From Macrotrachela quadricornifera (taxonomy: Eukaryota; Rotifera; Eurotatoria; Philodinida; Philodinidae): a stretch of 64,000 bases of DNA. The notes under the pieces were generated by a model that did not search any database, was not told the DNA's origin, and saw nothing but the letters and a program-made list of their open reading frames with translations. The stretch is from contig JAJEKB010021279.1 in NCBI GenBank assembly GCA_022393335.1, positions 97,525 through 161,524 on the forward strand, written 5' to 3'. The position numbers and the translations under genes were made by a program. This document shows positions 13,801 through 25,688 of the stretch, piece by piece. How positions within the stretch are numbered: the stretch's first letter is position 1; every line of letters begins with the position of its first letter.

Positions 13801-15260
13801 TTATTTATTTTTAATTAGACTCAAATAGTATTAAAAGATGTCCTAAATCTCTATTATTAAGTTAAAAAATATATATCCGATTAAAAATTCTTTATATACA
13901 GTTTTACAATGGATATTTTATTTTTTCAAACAAAAAAAAAAGACAAATTCCTATAATGTTTTATTGTAAAACCCTATGAATTAAACTAATAGTTATGCAA
14001 AACTACATATATATTAATTCATCATATACAAAAAACAAAAAGAATTCAAACATAAATACCGTAAGATTTAGATGAAAATAAAAGTAATTCTATTCCAGGA
14101 AATAAACTAAAAGAACATATAGTAAGAAAGAAGTTATAGAAATTTTAATAATCAAGAAAAGCAAATATTGTTGTAACAATCTATTTGTTGAATGTTATAA
14201 AAAAAAATGCACTAAGTTTCTGACGTTCATATTATTTATGTCAGGTTAATAAAACGACTACGTAAAAAGTTATATTTGCTAAAGATTGATAAATAGACGG
14301 AAAAATACTTTTTATTAGGGTGCAAATATCTAATCTTCTTTTAAAAAATAATAAATCTTACCTCACGTGATGTTTGAAAAATACAATAAAACAATATTCT
14401 TTCTTTAAAATACGTAATCTCGGAAGTGATAAATGTATATTATCAAATAAAGTTGCTCATGTAGAAATAATATTCGGTACCTATATATAAGATGAATATG
14501 AAGTTTGATATTACATAAATTGTTAATAAAATATAATGAAGTTGTTTTTTTTTGTTATATAAAAAAAAGAAGGAATATATTCTAACCCGATTTAGAATTT
14601 ATCATCTGCAGTCTACAGTTAAAGAATCAAAATATCTTAATTATTATATCTAAATGCATGATAAGATAGACGAAGTTTTATCTTCTAGATTTAAGTAGTA
14701 ATTATAATTATATTCTTAAATTAAAAAAGTTCTTGACATGTCTGGTTCATATTCTTTTTTATTTTATATTATAACTTGAGACATATATATATATATCTGA
14801 TACAATCAGTGAAACGAAGGTAATTTAGAATTTATATAAATATAATTCACAAAAATATCATTTATCTAAATGATCAAAAAAATCAAAAAAAAAAACTAAC
14901 AGATTTATTTCTTACACTATTCTACATATTTCACAGTTTTACAATCTAATAATAAAATAATTTCATCATTTAAAACAATGATTGAAAAGAATAGATATTA
15001 TTAGTAATATATACCTATATTTAAATATAATATATTTTCATTAATTGATTAATTTAAAAATCATCTTTGACATTTCATCAAACGCCATCTATCAATAAAG
15101 TAATTTATTGGTGTAGTTGTATAACCAGAATAACATTCTTTCATCTCGACGAGCTTTATATCACGTGAAATCAATCAAGAAAGATTTCATTTCTTTTTTT
15201 CTAAAATAAAAACAAATCTTTTTCGTTTTTTTTTCAATATAAAAAATAATTTTATAACTT
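10873..15260. other. Long AT-rich intergenic region, no gene seen
   Basis: These 4.4 kb between the divergent seven-helix and F-box genes hold only short chance frames, for example a Phe/Tyr-rich one at 11254-11502 on the minus strand that reads through homopolymers. A patch at 12430-12790 is less AT-rich, with runs such as cacacaca, but I found no open frame, tRNA or repeat boundary in it. It may hold regulatory DNA. Confidence 0.55.
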
Positions 15261-18200
15261 ATGTCTAATATAACAAAATTAACAAGAAAACGTAAAAGAC
15301 GTGATCGTTCAAAAACTAATAGTGATGTTATAACAACATTAGTTACAAATTATAATAAACGTCCTTTAGACGAAATAAATTTTTCGATTTCTAATGGAAT
15401 TAAACGACGTGCTATATCAGCAACAACAACAGGTAGTGAAAATCAAGATTGTTCAATTTTTTTTATTAATAATCGTGAAGGTAAAATTGAGTTTTTTAAT
15501 TAAAAATTCTTTTTTTTTTTTCATTTTTCTATTAGAAATTAAACAAATAATAATAAATGAAAAATCTTATGAAAAAAAGAAATCTATAACTAAATTTGAA
15601 ACAAGTTTACCGAATGAAATTTTATTTGAAATATTTAAATATTTATCAAAATCGGAACTTTTTTATGCTTTTTTAAATCTTAATCAACGTTTTGATCAAG
15701 TTCTTCAACCATTTACACATCATATTGATTGTTCAAAATTATCTATTGAACAATTTGAACATATTCGTAATCATCTTTACAATGCAAAATCATTGACAAT
15801 TAATAATCAAGTAAGAATTTCTAGAAAATTCAATTGATAATCTTATTTATATACTTTTATAGTGTATAAAATTTTGCTCTGTATATCTTCAGATAATTGT
15901 CTGAGCTTGTACATATCAGAGATGTACATCGCGGCAGGTTTTTTAGAAAGAAACTTAAAAAATTCATGAATTTACATAGAAACCTGACATTTATGTATGC
16001 TATACGGTGGGACTTAACGAATCTGGTTGATTGGTAATAGTAGTACCATTTTAAGCCAGTCGCATCCTTGAAAATCAACATATTTTTTTGAATACCATCG
16101 CGGCAGCGGTAGACTCTTAGCCGCGATGGGCATCTCTGGTACACATTAGGATTAAAATAGTTTTGTTAGTGGGTACTTCTCCTCCTTACAATGGATTTTT
16201 CATTAAAAACAATCCATTTGGTCTTAAATTTCTAAGGATGAATGGTTCTAGTAAGAAATGCTTATAGTAAAAATTTCAGTTCTATATCTTATACTAAACT
16301 GAACTTCTAGCTGATTTACATACACCCAGGAGAATTTTTATGACTTGATCTTTATAAAACGTAGAAAACTCGGAATAGATTCGAATTCAAGCTAATATCT
16401 ATGTGCAGTTTTTGACCGAACAGAACTTTCAAATTGCCTTCCATTCATTTTTTATAAGCATTTTAGGCTCAAAATGACAAATCTATCGACGAGAAAAATA
16501 CTAGAAAGTTTAATCTTAGTGAAAAGATTGATATATTTTAAAAATTTTATTCATTTTATTTTAGTTTGCAATTAAACAAGTCTTTCGTATTGATTTAAAT
16601 TTACATCGTTTTCCATTACTTGAACGTTTATCTTTAATTGATCCAACAATCGATGAATTAAATCTTGTTTTTTCAAAACTTAAACATATGTCTATTCGTA
16701 TATTAAATATATGTATTCAACGGCCATCATCATCAACAAATGATGTAACATATAAATGTTGTTTACAACATCATTTATTTGGTTTAACACATGTTAAAAC
16801 ATTAGAAACAATATCAATTGAAATGCATAATAATGATTATTTACAATTTATTGCTAAAACAGATATACCAACAAGTTATGATCAATTAAAAGAATTAACT
16901 ATACCATTACGATCATTTGATAGTCTTTTACTTCTTTTAGAACATTTACCTAATTTAAAAAAATTTTGTGTAAAATTATTTACTGATCAAACACCATTAA
17001 ATGTACCATTATGTGGTAGACCACCGATTAATTTAGTTGATTTTGAATTACATGTTACTGGAAATGAATTAAATTTTGATAGATTTGTTTTATTAATGAC
17101 AAGTCGAATGCGAGCAGCAAAATTAGAAAGACTTGCATTTTTTAATCGTACAACTACGGATCAAAATTATTTTAAGTAAGTCAAAACATAATGATTCATT
17201 GTTTTACTCATAGAATGTATTTCATCTTACGAAAGAACCTATTCAAGTATAAGATTGCTTTCAATAGTAGAAATAATCAAAAGATCCGAGAAAAATTCAT
17301 CATAAACTATTTTCATTGAAACTTCTGATTATAAAAAGTTTCAAATCGAAATATAAAACTTAGTGTATCTCAATAGTCATCACTAGAATGTACATGATCC
17401 ACATACTTCTAATTCCATTGCGATCTGACAATTAGAGAGATTTCCTAACAAACATTTCGAATTTCAATACTATGGTTCTATTAAACTAATACTGTCGCTA
17501 CTAATTTATACGATTCATTAAATCTCAGTATGTTAATGTTGTTTGTGATTGGTCTTGAACATTAGCATTCATTTATTCAAATCTCTTTTTCCTTCAAAAC
17601 ATTTGAATCAAATCTTTGAATACGTTCATTTAAGGTCATCCCTTCTCAAAAATCGATCTCAGCCCAGATACATTCAAATGGGTTGAAGTGAAGAGGTTGT
17701 AGTAAAATTTTCAACTCGATTTACTGACGTTTGACCGAGATATCAACCAAATAAGGGTGAAAACTAGCTCCTTTCAGCGTCAAAACGCCACTGTGGGCCT
17801 TTTTTTGAATTTTCACTTTTTAAGCGAAAAAAAGGAGTGACAAGTTCAATGACTCAAAAAAACCCGAAAAAATGACGCTTTTTCTATAAAGATGTGTTCT
17901 TAGATAATAACAAAAAGCTCATTTTAAAAGTCGGGCCACGAGAGGCACAAGCCCTAGAGACAAGCTTTCAAACAAAAACAAATATACATATATATAATGA
18001 AAGTCCATAGAGAAATTTTGACACTGAAATGAGCTATTTTTGACTCTTTTTTGATTGATATCTCTGTCAAACGTCAGTAAATTGAGCTGAAAATTTTACC
18101 ACAGCCTCTTCACTTCAGTCCATTTGAACATACCTGAGCTAAAATCGATAAGTAGTTATGAAAGCCTATAAACAGTACATTATCCTTTGTTTTGAAGATT

Positions 18201-19233
18201 CTATTTGAATAATAATATGCATGATTTCTATGTAGATATAAATTACTATTGTAAAATTTCATTATATTTTAGTGGTTATCGTTGGGAAATCTTTCTTGAA
18301 AATTCTTTTCCACGTTTAAAACAACTTCAATTTTGTTTTGATATGCCAATTGATGAAATTCAATCACGTTTAAATCCAATTCTAACATCATTTTCATCAT
18401 TTGAAAATCGTTGGCCAATAGGTCATATTATATGGCGTCCACATTCAAATAAAACACGTTTAAAATTATTTACATTACCATATGCATTTGATACATTAAA
18501 ATTATCAACATCAAATTCACGTTTATTTAATAATAAAATAAATGAAAAAAATTTTAAATCTGTTAAAAAACTTGTACTTGATGCAACACATGGTACAATA
18601 AATGATATAAATCAACAAATATATTATTTATTTAAACATTATTGTATTAAAACAAATATATTACAAATACAAAATATTGTTATACCAAATAATGATACAT
18701 TAAATATATCATTAAAATCAAAAAATTTAACATTAAATCATATAAAACATTTAATTATAAATGATTGTGATGGTCGATTATTTCCATTAATATTTACATT
18801 TGCACCATGTTTAACAACATTAACAACAACAGGTTATTTATTATTAAAATATTTTCTTAAATGTCCATCACGTAATTCATCTTATTTAACACGTATAAAA
18901 ACACTTGAATTAAATTGTATGCAAATTGATCGACAAAATCGTTTAAATCGTATATTAATTGATTTATCATCATTATTTCCTTATATAGAACATTTAACAA
19001 TTGATATTAATCCAAAATTATATGTCGATTTAAAAATAATAAAAACAATGTTGGATGTTTTTACCGAATTAACTAGTTTAAAAATTCAACGAACAAATAA
19101 ATATATTTTAGATAAATTAACACAAGATGATCGACAAGTACGAAATTATTTTGAAATCAATTCACTTCGGTTACATCATAGTGATACATATGAAATTATT
19201 TGTAAAAATAGTCAATTTGAAATTTGGTTGTAA
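15261..19233 (+). CDS. F-box and leucine-rich-repeat-like protein
   Basis: Four exons join cleanly: 15261-15480, 15536-15810, 16565-17175 and 18273-19233, with consistent phases and 688 codons before the stop. The N-terminus is basic (KLTRKRKRRDRSK), probably a nuclear signal. An F-box follows at about residues 95-130 (LPNEILFEIFKYLSKSEL), which in the family binds SKP1 in an SCF ubiquitin ligase. The rest is leucine-rich with irregular repeats (HVKTLETISIEM, LKELTIPLRSFDSLL, HLPNLKKFCVKL), expected to bind substrates. The substrate is unknown. F-box/LRR genes of this build are, to my knowledge, strongly expanded in bdelloid rotifers. Introns 2 (754 bp) and 3 (1,097 bp) are far longer than usual here, and each contains a miniature transposon. 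Confidence 0.8.
15917..16138. mobile_element. hAT-type miniature element, 222 bp, in F-box intron 2
   Basis: The ends are inverted repeats: CAGAGATGTACATCGCGGC at the left and the complement of CCAGAGATGCCCATCGCGGC at the right. The flanks gtacatat (15909-15916) and gtacacat (16139-16146) are a target-site duplication of 8 bp with one mismatch. An 8 bp duplication and CAG-starting ends are typical of hAT transposons. There is no transposase, so it is non-autonomous. A second inner GC-rich hairpin (ccatcgcggc...gccgcgatgg) lies next to the right end. Confidence 0.85.
17631..18163. mobile_element. Fold-back/MITE with ~150 bp inverted arms in F-box intron 3
   Basis: The left arm (about 17631-17800) and right arm (about 18000-18163) are reverse complements with roughly 80-85% identity by eye. 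They share blocks such as gaagtgaagagg, taaaattttca and tttactgacgtttga. The middle (about 17800-18000) contains no open frame. It lies wholly in the intron, between exons ending at 17175 and starting at 18273. No clear target-site duplication was found, so superfamily is open. Confidence 0.75.
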
Positions 19234-19443
19234 AGACAACACAGATCTTATCTTTCGCTTATTTTTTTTCTTCTTCTTTGTTTTGTTTTTTATTATTATT
19301 ATTTCTTATCGTTCAGATTTTGCCTTATTTTTAACCCTGTAACTACATTCATGAAACTCTGTACATTTGTTTTGTAAACGTTGACAAGAGCCAAAACAAA
19401 AAGAAAACATTTAAAACAAGAAAAAAAAACAATAAAGTTATAT

Positions 19444-21954
19444 TTAAACAATATTCATAGTTAAACGAGATGCATTAGAAAGTTTATCAATAACATCAGT
19501 AATTGATGGTCGTCGATTAGGTTCTGTTTGAAGCATTGCAAGCATTGTATCGATTATAATAGATGGATAAGTTGAGGATTGAACAGGTAATTCAATACGA
19601 CCACTGGCAACTGCTAAAGCAACACTAAAATGATATATCAAAATCTTAATATAAATTCATATAATAAATGAAGATCTATCTCGACTTTCATATAAGATAA
19701 AATATTATTAAATTAGTTTTACTTTTTTTCTTGAATCTATAATAATAATCTGCTATTATCATTGAAATATCTTATTCAGAAAGAAGGATATATTTATTTA
19801 TCACTGGACATCATAATTAAAATAATCATCTACCAACAACAAAACGTTTGAAAGTCTTTATTTTTTATATTTTACGATCAAAAGAATTTCTTTTAAAAAT
19901 ATATGAATAACATTTAATGATAAACTATTTAAAACTTCATCGATCACAGTCTCTAGTTCACATTGTGACTTTAAATTATTGTTTATATTTCGTACTACCT
20001 CACTAGCATCAAATGAGACTTACAACTTGACCATGGACACAATTCAGTATTATATACTTAACTAGAGAACGTAATAATCTATTATTAAATATTATTTAAG
20101 CATGTCTATTGTTTCATATATTAATTCATAGTGTGCAACGAACACTATCGAATATCATATTTCAATGTTTGATTCGTTTTCTTTTAGAAGAAATAAGAGA
20201 CAAGCATTTTTATTTTTATGGATATTACACGATTTTTTTTACAACATTAATGTCAACATTTTTGAATTTTTCAGCTAATCTTGACGGTGTACCAATGTTT
20301 TTGATATTTTGACTAACGATGAACAGTCTAACTAAAAAGCTGAAATGAAGATTCATTTGTAAATATTCTGTAATATTGTGTAGCCTATTGTATACGTTGT
20401 TTTTTTTTCTTCGGATTTTAACATATGAATACTTTGTAGTAAAACATTTCTATAACCACATTTATAAAGATGGCGACATATTGAGATAATGATGAATATG
20501 TACTGGTATAAAATTTTTATGATAGGATGAGGGATATTTCACTGTTTCGTCGAATATATCGATCTTGTTTGATGATGAAGATGATGTGTTTGGTAATTAC
20601 TTTTAATGAAACAGAAAAAGTGTCACAAAAAAAATTTCCAAGAATTTTTGCAAACACCTGTATATCCAAGAAAATTTCTTCTGACTGTAGACTCTATATT
20701 TTATATTAAAGATACGATTCTCGATTGTTTTGTTGTTAATATTATCTTTGAGATCAGTAATGTGCAGAGAACAGTAGGAAATTTATCGTTTCACTATGAA
20801 ATCTTCATTATTTATAATTAATATATTAAATTAAATTCATACCTATCACCTCTTGAATATATATCATCGAATGGTCCTTTACCAAAACAACATGCGTACA
20901 GAATTCCACCCAGAGAAAATATATCAGTTTTTGATGTTATTAAAGAATTTGTTTCAATATGAAATAATTCCGGTGCACGATCTATACAATTATACAAAAT
21001 GAAAAAAACCTCATATTAGATAAATATTAAAAACAAGAAATTTCTTACATTGTACACAACAATTTTCTTCTGCCCAATCCTAAGAGCGAAATAAATGAAT
21101 AATCAATTATTAATTTTTTTCTGTCTATGTTACCTGCCATTTTTGTGCTTCAGATCTCGTATTCATTGAAACTGATGCCGGTGTCATAGAACCAAAATCA
21201 AGTATAACACCGTGAGAATTATTTAATAGCATCACATTACTTGGTTTCAAATCTCTATAAATATAAATTACCAATTATGAGTAATAAATGAGTCAATATA
21301 ATTACCTATGAGCCATTTGTTTTTCATGAATTTGACGAACACCTTCACATATACTCAAAAATAAATCAAGTAATACACCAGTTGTAAATTTTGTTTGTTT
21401 ATCAAAAGCATCTTGAAGAGATCCATTCTATAGAAATTAAATGAACGTTAAAACTAAAGAATATATTTAATTTACCTTGAAAAAAGGAAATACAAGCCAA
21501 ACAATACTTGTTACATGTGCAGTCGGATTATATTGCATTTGTTCATGATAAAGCAATGAAACTACAAAGGAAAGAAAAGCATGATAAAATATAAAATTTA
21601 TAATCTAACCTAAATTTGTATGAGAAAATCTCTGATAATTTTCTACTTCATCTCGTGCACGTTTTTCTTCATCATTTGTATGACATGACATTTTCTTAAT
21701 AGCATATTGATGATTATCAGCTGTATTACGAGCTTCATATACATAACTAAAGCTTCTAAAAAGTAAAATTTAACAATTAAATCATCAATTCCATTCTCCA
21801 AAACAAAAATCTCATGTAAACATTAAGATATAATCCTGCATTAAAAAAAGCAAGTAAAGAAAACGAAAGCAATATACCCTTCTCCAATCTGTCGTATTAA
21901 ATGAAATTTTTGTCCTTGAATAACCACACTTTGTCGTCCACACATACAACCCAT
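19444..21954 (-). CDS. STK16: Serine/threonine kinase 16 (NAK family, Golgi-associated)
   Basis: STK16 is a lipid-anchored kinase of the Numb-associated family, acting at the Golgi and in secretion. The ATG at 21954 gives MGCMCGRQSVV. Gly2 with nearby Cys residues fits the family's N-myristoylation plus palmitoylation signal. Exon 1 is 21878-21954. Minus-strand exons then show a glycine loop GEGSFSYVYEAR, the lysine motif YAIKKM, a catalytic loop AHRDLKPSNVMLL, and DFGSM, where human STK16 has DLGSM. After that come DWAEENC, RAPELF and KTDIFSLGGILYACCFGKGP, and a final exon (19444-19627) with SVALAVASGRIELP. All kinase key residues are present, so it should be active. There are about nine exons. 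One intron (about 19628-20845) is unusually long (1.2 kb) and has no recognisable content. Confidence 0.92.
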
Positions 21955-22493
21955 CTATAGAAACTCAAAACATAAAGAAAAAAAAGAATCGACAAACCTA
22001 TATTCTATTGCACAAAACATGACATGAAATTTTTTTATTGTTTGTTTCTTGGATGGCATAATCAAATAACACAGACTTAAGAAAAACAAATACTGAATCT
22101 CTTAGTAGTAACAAACAATCATACACATATAGATATACAAGAAACAGAAGAAAAAAAAAAAACAAACAAACTTAGAAATGCTGTGTTAAAAGAACAGAAA
22201 AAAAAACAAAATTCACACAACAAAGATTCATTCTCCACCACGTTTTGGACTATGGAATGCACATACATACAAATAAAGTAACATGAAGATATTCTTTTTT
22301 TGTTTTGTGTTTTTTTTTTTGACTAGTAAAACATGTACTATAGATATATACATAGAACAGAAAACAACTGCTAAAAGTAGAAATTGATGTGTATGTACGG
22401 AAAAAAAAATGAGTATAAAGATGTAGAGAGAGAATACGATTGATTGTCAAAAGAAAAAGAAACAAAAACGAAAAAAAGAACATCTATTTTTAT

Positions 22494-24822
22494 TTATTCT
22501 TCAAGATCATCATCATTCGATTCATTTTCATCATCAATTTCATTTTGTTGATCATTCTGATTATTGGTTGCACTACTGTTCGATGAAGGTAGAATAGTAG
22601 TAAGATCTTTTGATGATTTATCATCATCGTCATCATCATTTTCACCTAAATAAATAAGAAAATTTTTTTAGATATATATTATTATTTATTTCAATATAAT
22701 ACTGATAGCTATTGAATTCAAAAGAAACATCTATTCAAATTATATTTTTCCATAAACTCTTTTGTTTTTCAAGTAGACTTTTTATCTTCATCTATTAATG
22801 GTAAAAAAAACAATCTGAAGTCGATAACTATCAGTATTAACAAGAGATTGAATAGATATAATTCTCTTAACTAACCATGAAGAATATTATTATTATCATT
22901 ATCATTAACAGATATTGATGATGTAGATTCATTTTTATTTTTTGTTGCTAATTTTATATTTCGTTCTTTTACTTTATATTCCAACTAGAATATAAAAAAA
23001 ATAAATATACATATATATATACATTATTTAATATAATTTACTGTTGAATGTGGCACACCAAAATAAGATCCAGCTTTATGTACGGACATTTCATTACTTA
23101 AAACAGCTGCTACAGCTTTAGCTAATTGTTCAGATTCATAACGACGATATTGACCACGTTTTGGACGTATTTGTTTACCATCCATACCAATAAGAATTTT
23201 ACTATTATTATTATTATTTATTATTTCTGTTGATCGTCCTTTTGGTATATAATTAATTGATTGATTTAATTTTGATTTTGTTTTAGATTTTGTATGAATA
23301 GATGATGAACCATTTGATGATATACTTGATGTTGATGAAGAACTTGAAAATGAAGGATTTATTTTATTATTGTGCTAGAAAAAAAAGAATTTACATATAT
23401 ATATATAAAACAAACTAATAAATATACTAACTTTATGTTGTTTTTTAATATTATTATTAAAATGATTAAAAATATTTGTATTATATTGTTCATTATTATT
23501 AATATTTTGCTTTTTAACAAATAATAATTCACCTTTACGTGATGCTCTTGGTTGTGGTACAGATGATGTTTGTTGTTGTTGTTGTTGTTGTTGCTGTTGT
23601 TGTTGTTGTTGTTTTTCAAACATTTCATGTAATATACGCATCATAACATCATTAAGTAAATGATTAACATGAATTGATTCTGTAAGAATAGATGATGATG
23701 GATTAATTGATGTTTTAGTTTTTTTATTATTTATTGGATGACGTTGATAATCAATTTCTTGTAACATACGTTCATATGCCATTTGTTTAGCTAATTGAGC
23801 AATACGATTATCTTGTAAAGATGAATTTTTCTTTTTATTTATTTGTATATTAGGAATAGGAGGAATAGTTGGTGATGTTGGAAAAAGATTCATATTTAAA
23901 AATGATTGAGATGAAAAATCTAGAAAAAAAAAAAATAGAAAATTTTCATTTTGTTTTTTCATTCATTCATTTTACCTAATTGACTAGCAATCATTTCAGA
24001 CATAAAACGATCAAATTCTTCTTGACCATGCATTGGTGGTATATCTGACTTAATATCAAAAAATGGTCGGTGTCTAAAATCAAAATTAATAATTTTTTAT
24101 TTAAAGATTTATATTATTATTTAATGGAGGAAAATCAGATGAAATGTTTCGAAATATTTTATTGCTAGATTTTAGAGTTATTGAAAGAATTTCATTTGAT
24201 GTATCTTTCATCGATGTAATCAAGTTTTGCCTACATACATCTAATTACATTATTTTGTATTCTGAAGATGTTGCTTTTTCATGAACAAAATATTCATTAA
24301 ATCTGAATACTAACTTGACATTATTTCTATTATTTGATGTCATTAATGGTGATTTATTTGTTGCTGTTGTTGTTGGTGTTTTTAAACTTAAATCTAATGG
24401 TGCATTTTCATCATCATCTATAATTGTTTCTGATATTAAATGATGATGTTCATTAATTCGATGATTTATTTTTTTATTTCCTAAATATTCATGTCGATTA
24501 ATACAAAATAAACATTCTTGATTTGGATTAAAATCAATTGGTATTTGTTCATCTAAGATAATATAAAAAAGAATTTTAATAAAATAAAAGCCTTTTAATC
24601 TAACCATCTGTTTCACTAAATAAGTTAATATCAAATTCAAAATGATTTTTTGATATTGTTTCTAAACCTTAAAAATAAAAAAAAATTCAATGTTTTTTTT
24701 TTGTACTTAATTTATGTCTGTATTTTACCAATTTGAAATAAGATATTTTTTGTCCATTTATTAAATTCTCGTCGAGCTAATTTTCGATCTTGTTGACAAC
24801 GAGCTGAATAACATTCCGTCAT
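22494..24822 (-). CDS. LCOR/LCORL/E93-type transcription factor with HTH-psq domain
   Basis: This is the ligand-dependent corepressor / Eip93F (E93, Mblk-1) family of nuclear regulators. Three hallmarks are in family order. The N-terminal exon (MTECYSARCQQDRKLARREF, then WTKNILFQIG) matches the LCORL region around its CxxxRC...R.F motif, followed by a CLFC pair. A CtBP-binding motif PLDLSLK lies at about 24390-24415. A pipsqueak helix-turn-helix lies at about 22980-23170 (KRGQYRRYESEQLAKAV...SVHKAGSYFGVPHSTV), continuing after an intron as a basic KVKERN segment. Between them is a polyglutamine run (23572-23616) and an Asn/Ser-rich linker. The C-terminus is acidic (DDDDDKSSKD...ESNDDDLEE). 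The start at 24822 follows a possible acceptor (ctag), so a further 5' exon cannot be excluded. Confidence 0.85.
23572..23616 (-). repeat. CAA/CAG polyglutamine tract in the LCOR/E93-like gene
   Basis: About 14 consecutive Gln codons, mostly CAA with one CAG on the coding strand. It lies in a disordered linker and is likely length-variable between haplotypes. Confidence 0.85.
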
Positions 24823-25265
24823 CTAGAATATACAACAAAAAAAAAGAAATAAAAAGCGCATTTTGCTTTGTCATCTTAACATAAAGACATAATGTGTTTT
24901 AATCATAAACTATACTAATTAGGTACTCAGTCATGTAGTCAATAAAAAAAACAAACGACAAGATGACGGCAAAAGTCAGAAACAGGAAGAATTTTACGGA
25001 GTTTATCCAAGAGATATATAAAACATGTTTTTTCTACCAATCATTAATCGACTACCATTAATACTGTAAATGAACACCTTGAATATTTAAATTATATTTT
25101 ATATCGAACAGATGGCGCAACATGGTTGAGAAAATTTTTATTAGATTTATTTCATTCTAATTGTAACATTTTTCTTATAGGAAAGGTGTTTGTATTATAT
25201 GCGTAATTCAGATTTACATGCACAAGCTTTCAAACAGTCAGATATTATCATATAGACATTTATAA

Positions 25266-25307
25266 CAGATGTCCATAGCGACGCTACTGCCGCAATGAAC
25301 ATCTCTA
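25266..25307. mobile_element. Minimal 42 bp hAT-type element made of two terminal repeats
   Basis: The left end cagatgtccatagcg and right end (complement tagagatgttcattgcgg) match the inverted ends of the elements at 15917 and 55638, with small changes (the left end lacks the AG of CAGAGATG). It is flanked by a perfect 8 bp duplication, atttataa at 25258-25265 and 25308-25315. Almost nothing lies between the two ends, so it is an extreme internal-deletion copy. It sits in the spacer downstream of CFAP57 and upstream of the LCOR-like gene. Confidence 0.8.
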
Positions 25308-25688
25308 ATTTATAAGAAAGTTTTCTATAAATTAACAGATTTAGAAAAATGAATTCAATCTTTCTTACTTTGAAAAAGACATATATATGTATGTATCTTA
25401 CAAATAAACTTATAATTTTTATTATCTTTATAGACGTATATCGAGATCTATTTAAAATCACAAGTGAAAACATATTACATATCTTGAATATAATAATGTA
25501 TAACATTCAGCAAATATATTGAATATTTGCATGAAACAATATATATGAATTATGACATAGGAAATTAAGATAGATTATTATATATGTGAAAAAATGGCTA
25601 AATAATTCATAATATTTAGTTTTGTTTGAAAAAGCGAAAAAAAATAGAAATTAGAACTGTTGAATATCACGCATATTATAGTCTAATG

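Noticed and set aside
10873..15260. Hidden conserved gene in the long left intergenic region
   Set aside because: I read both strands and found no frame with family resemblance or exon chain.
22250..22483. 77-codon Phe-rich minus frame
   Set aside because: Homopolymer-rich spacer between STK16 and the LCOR-like gene; noise.
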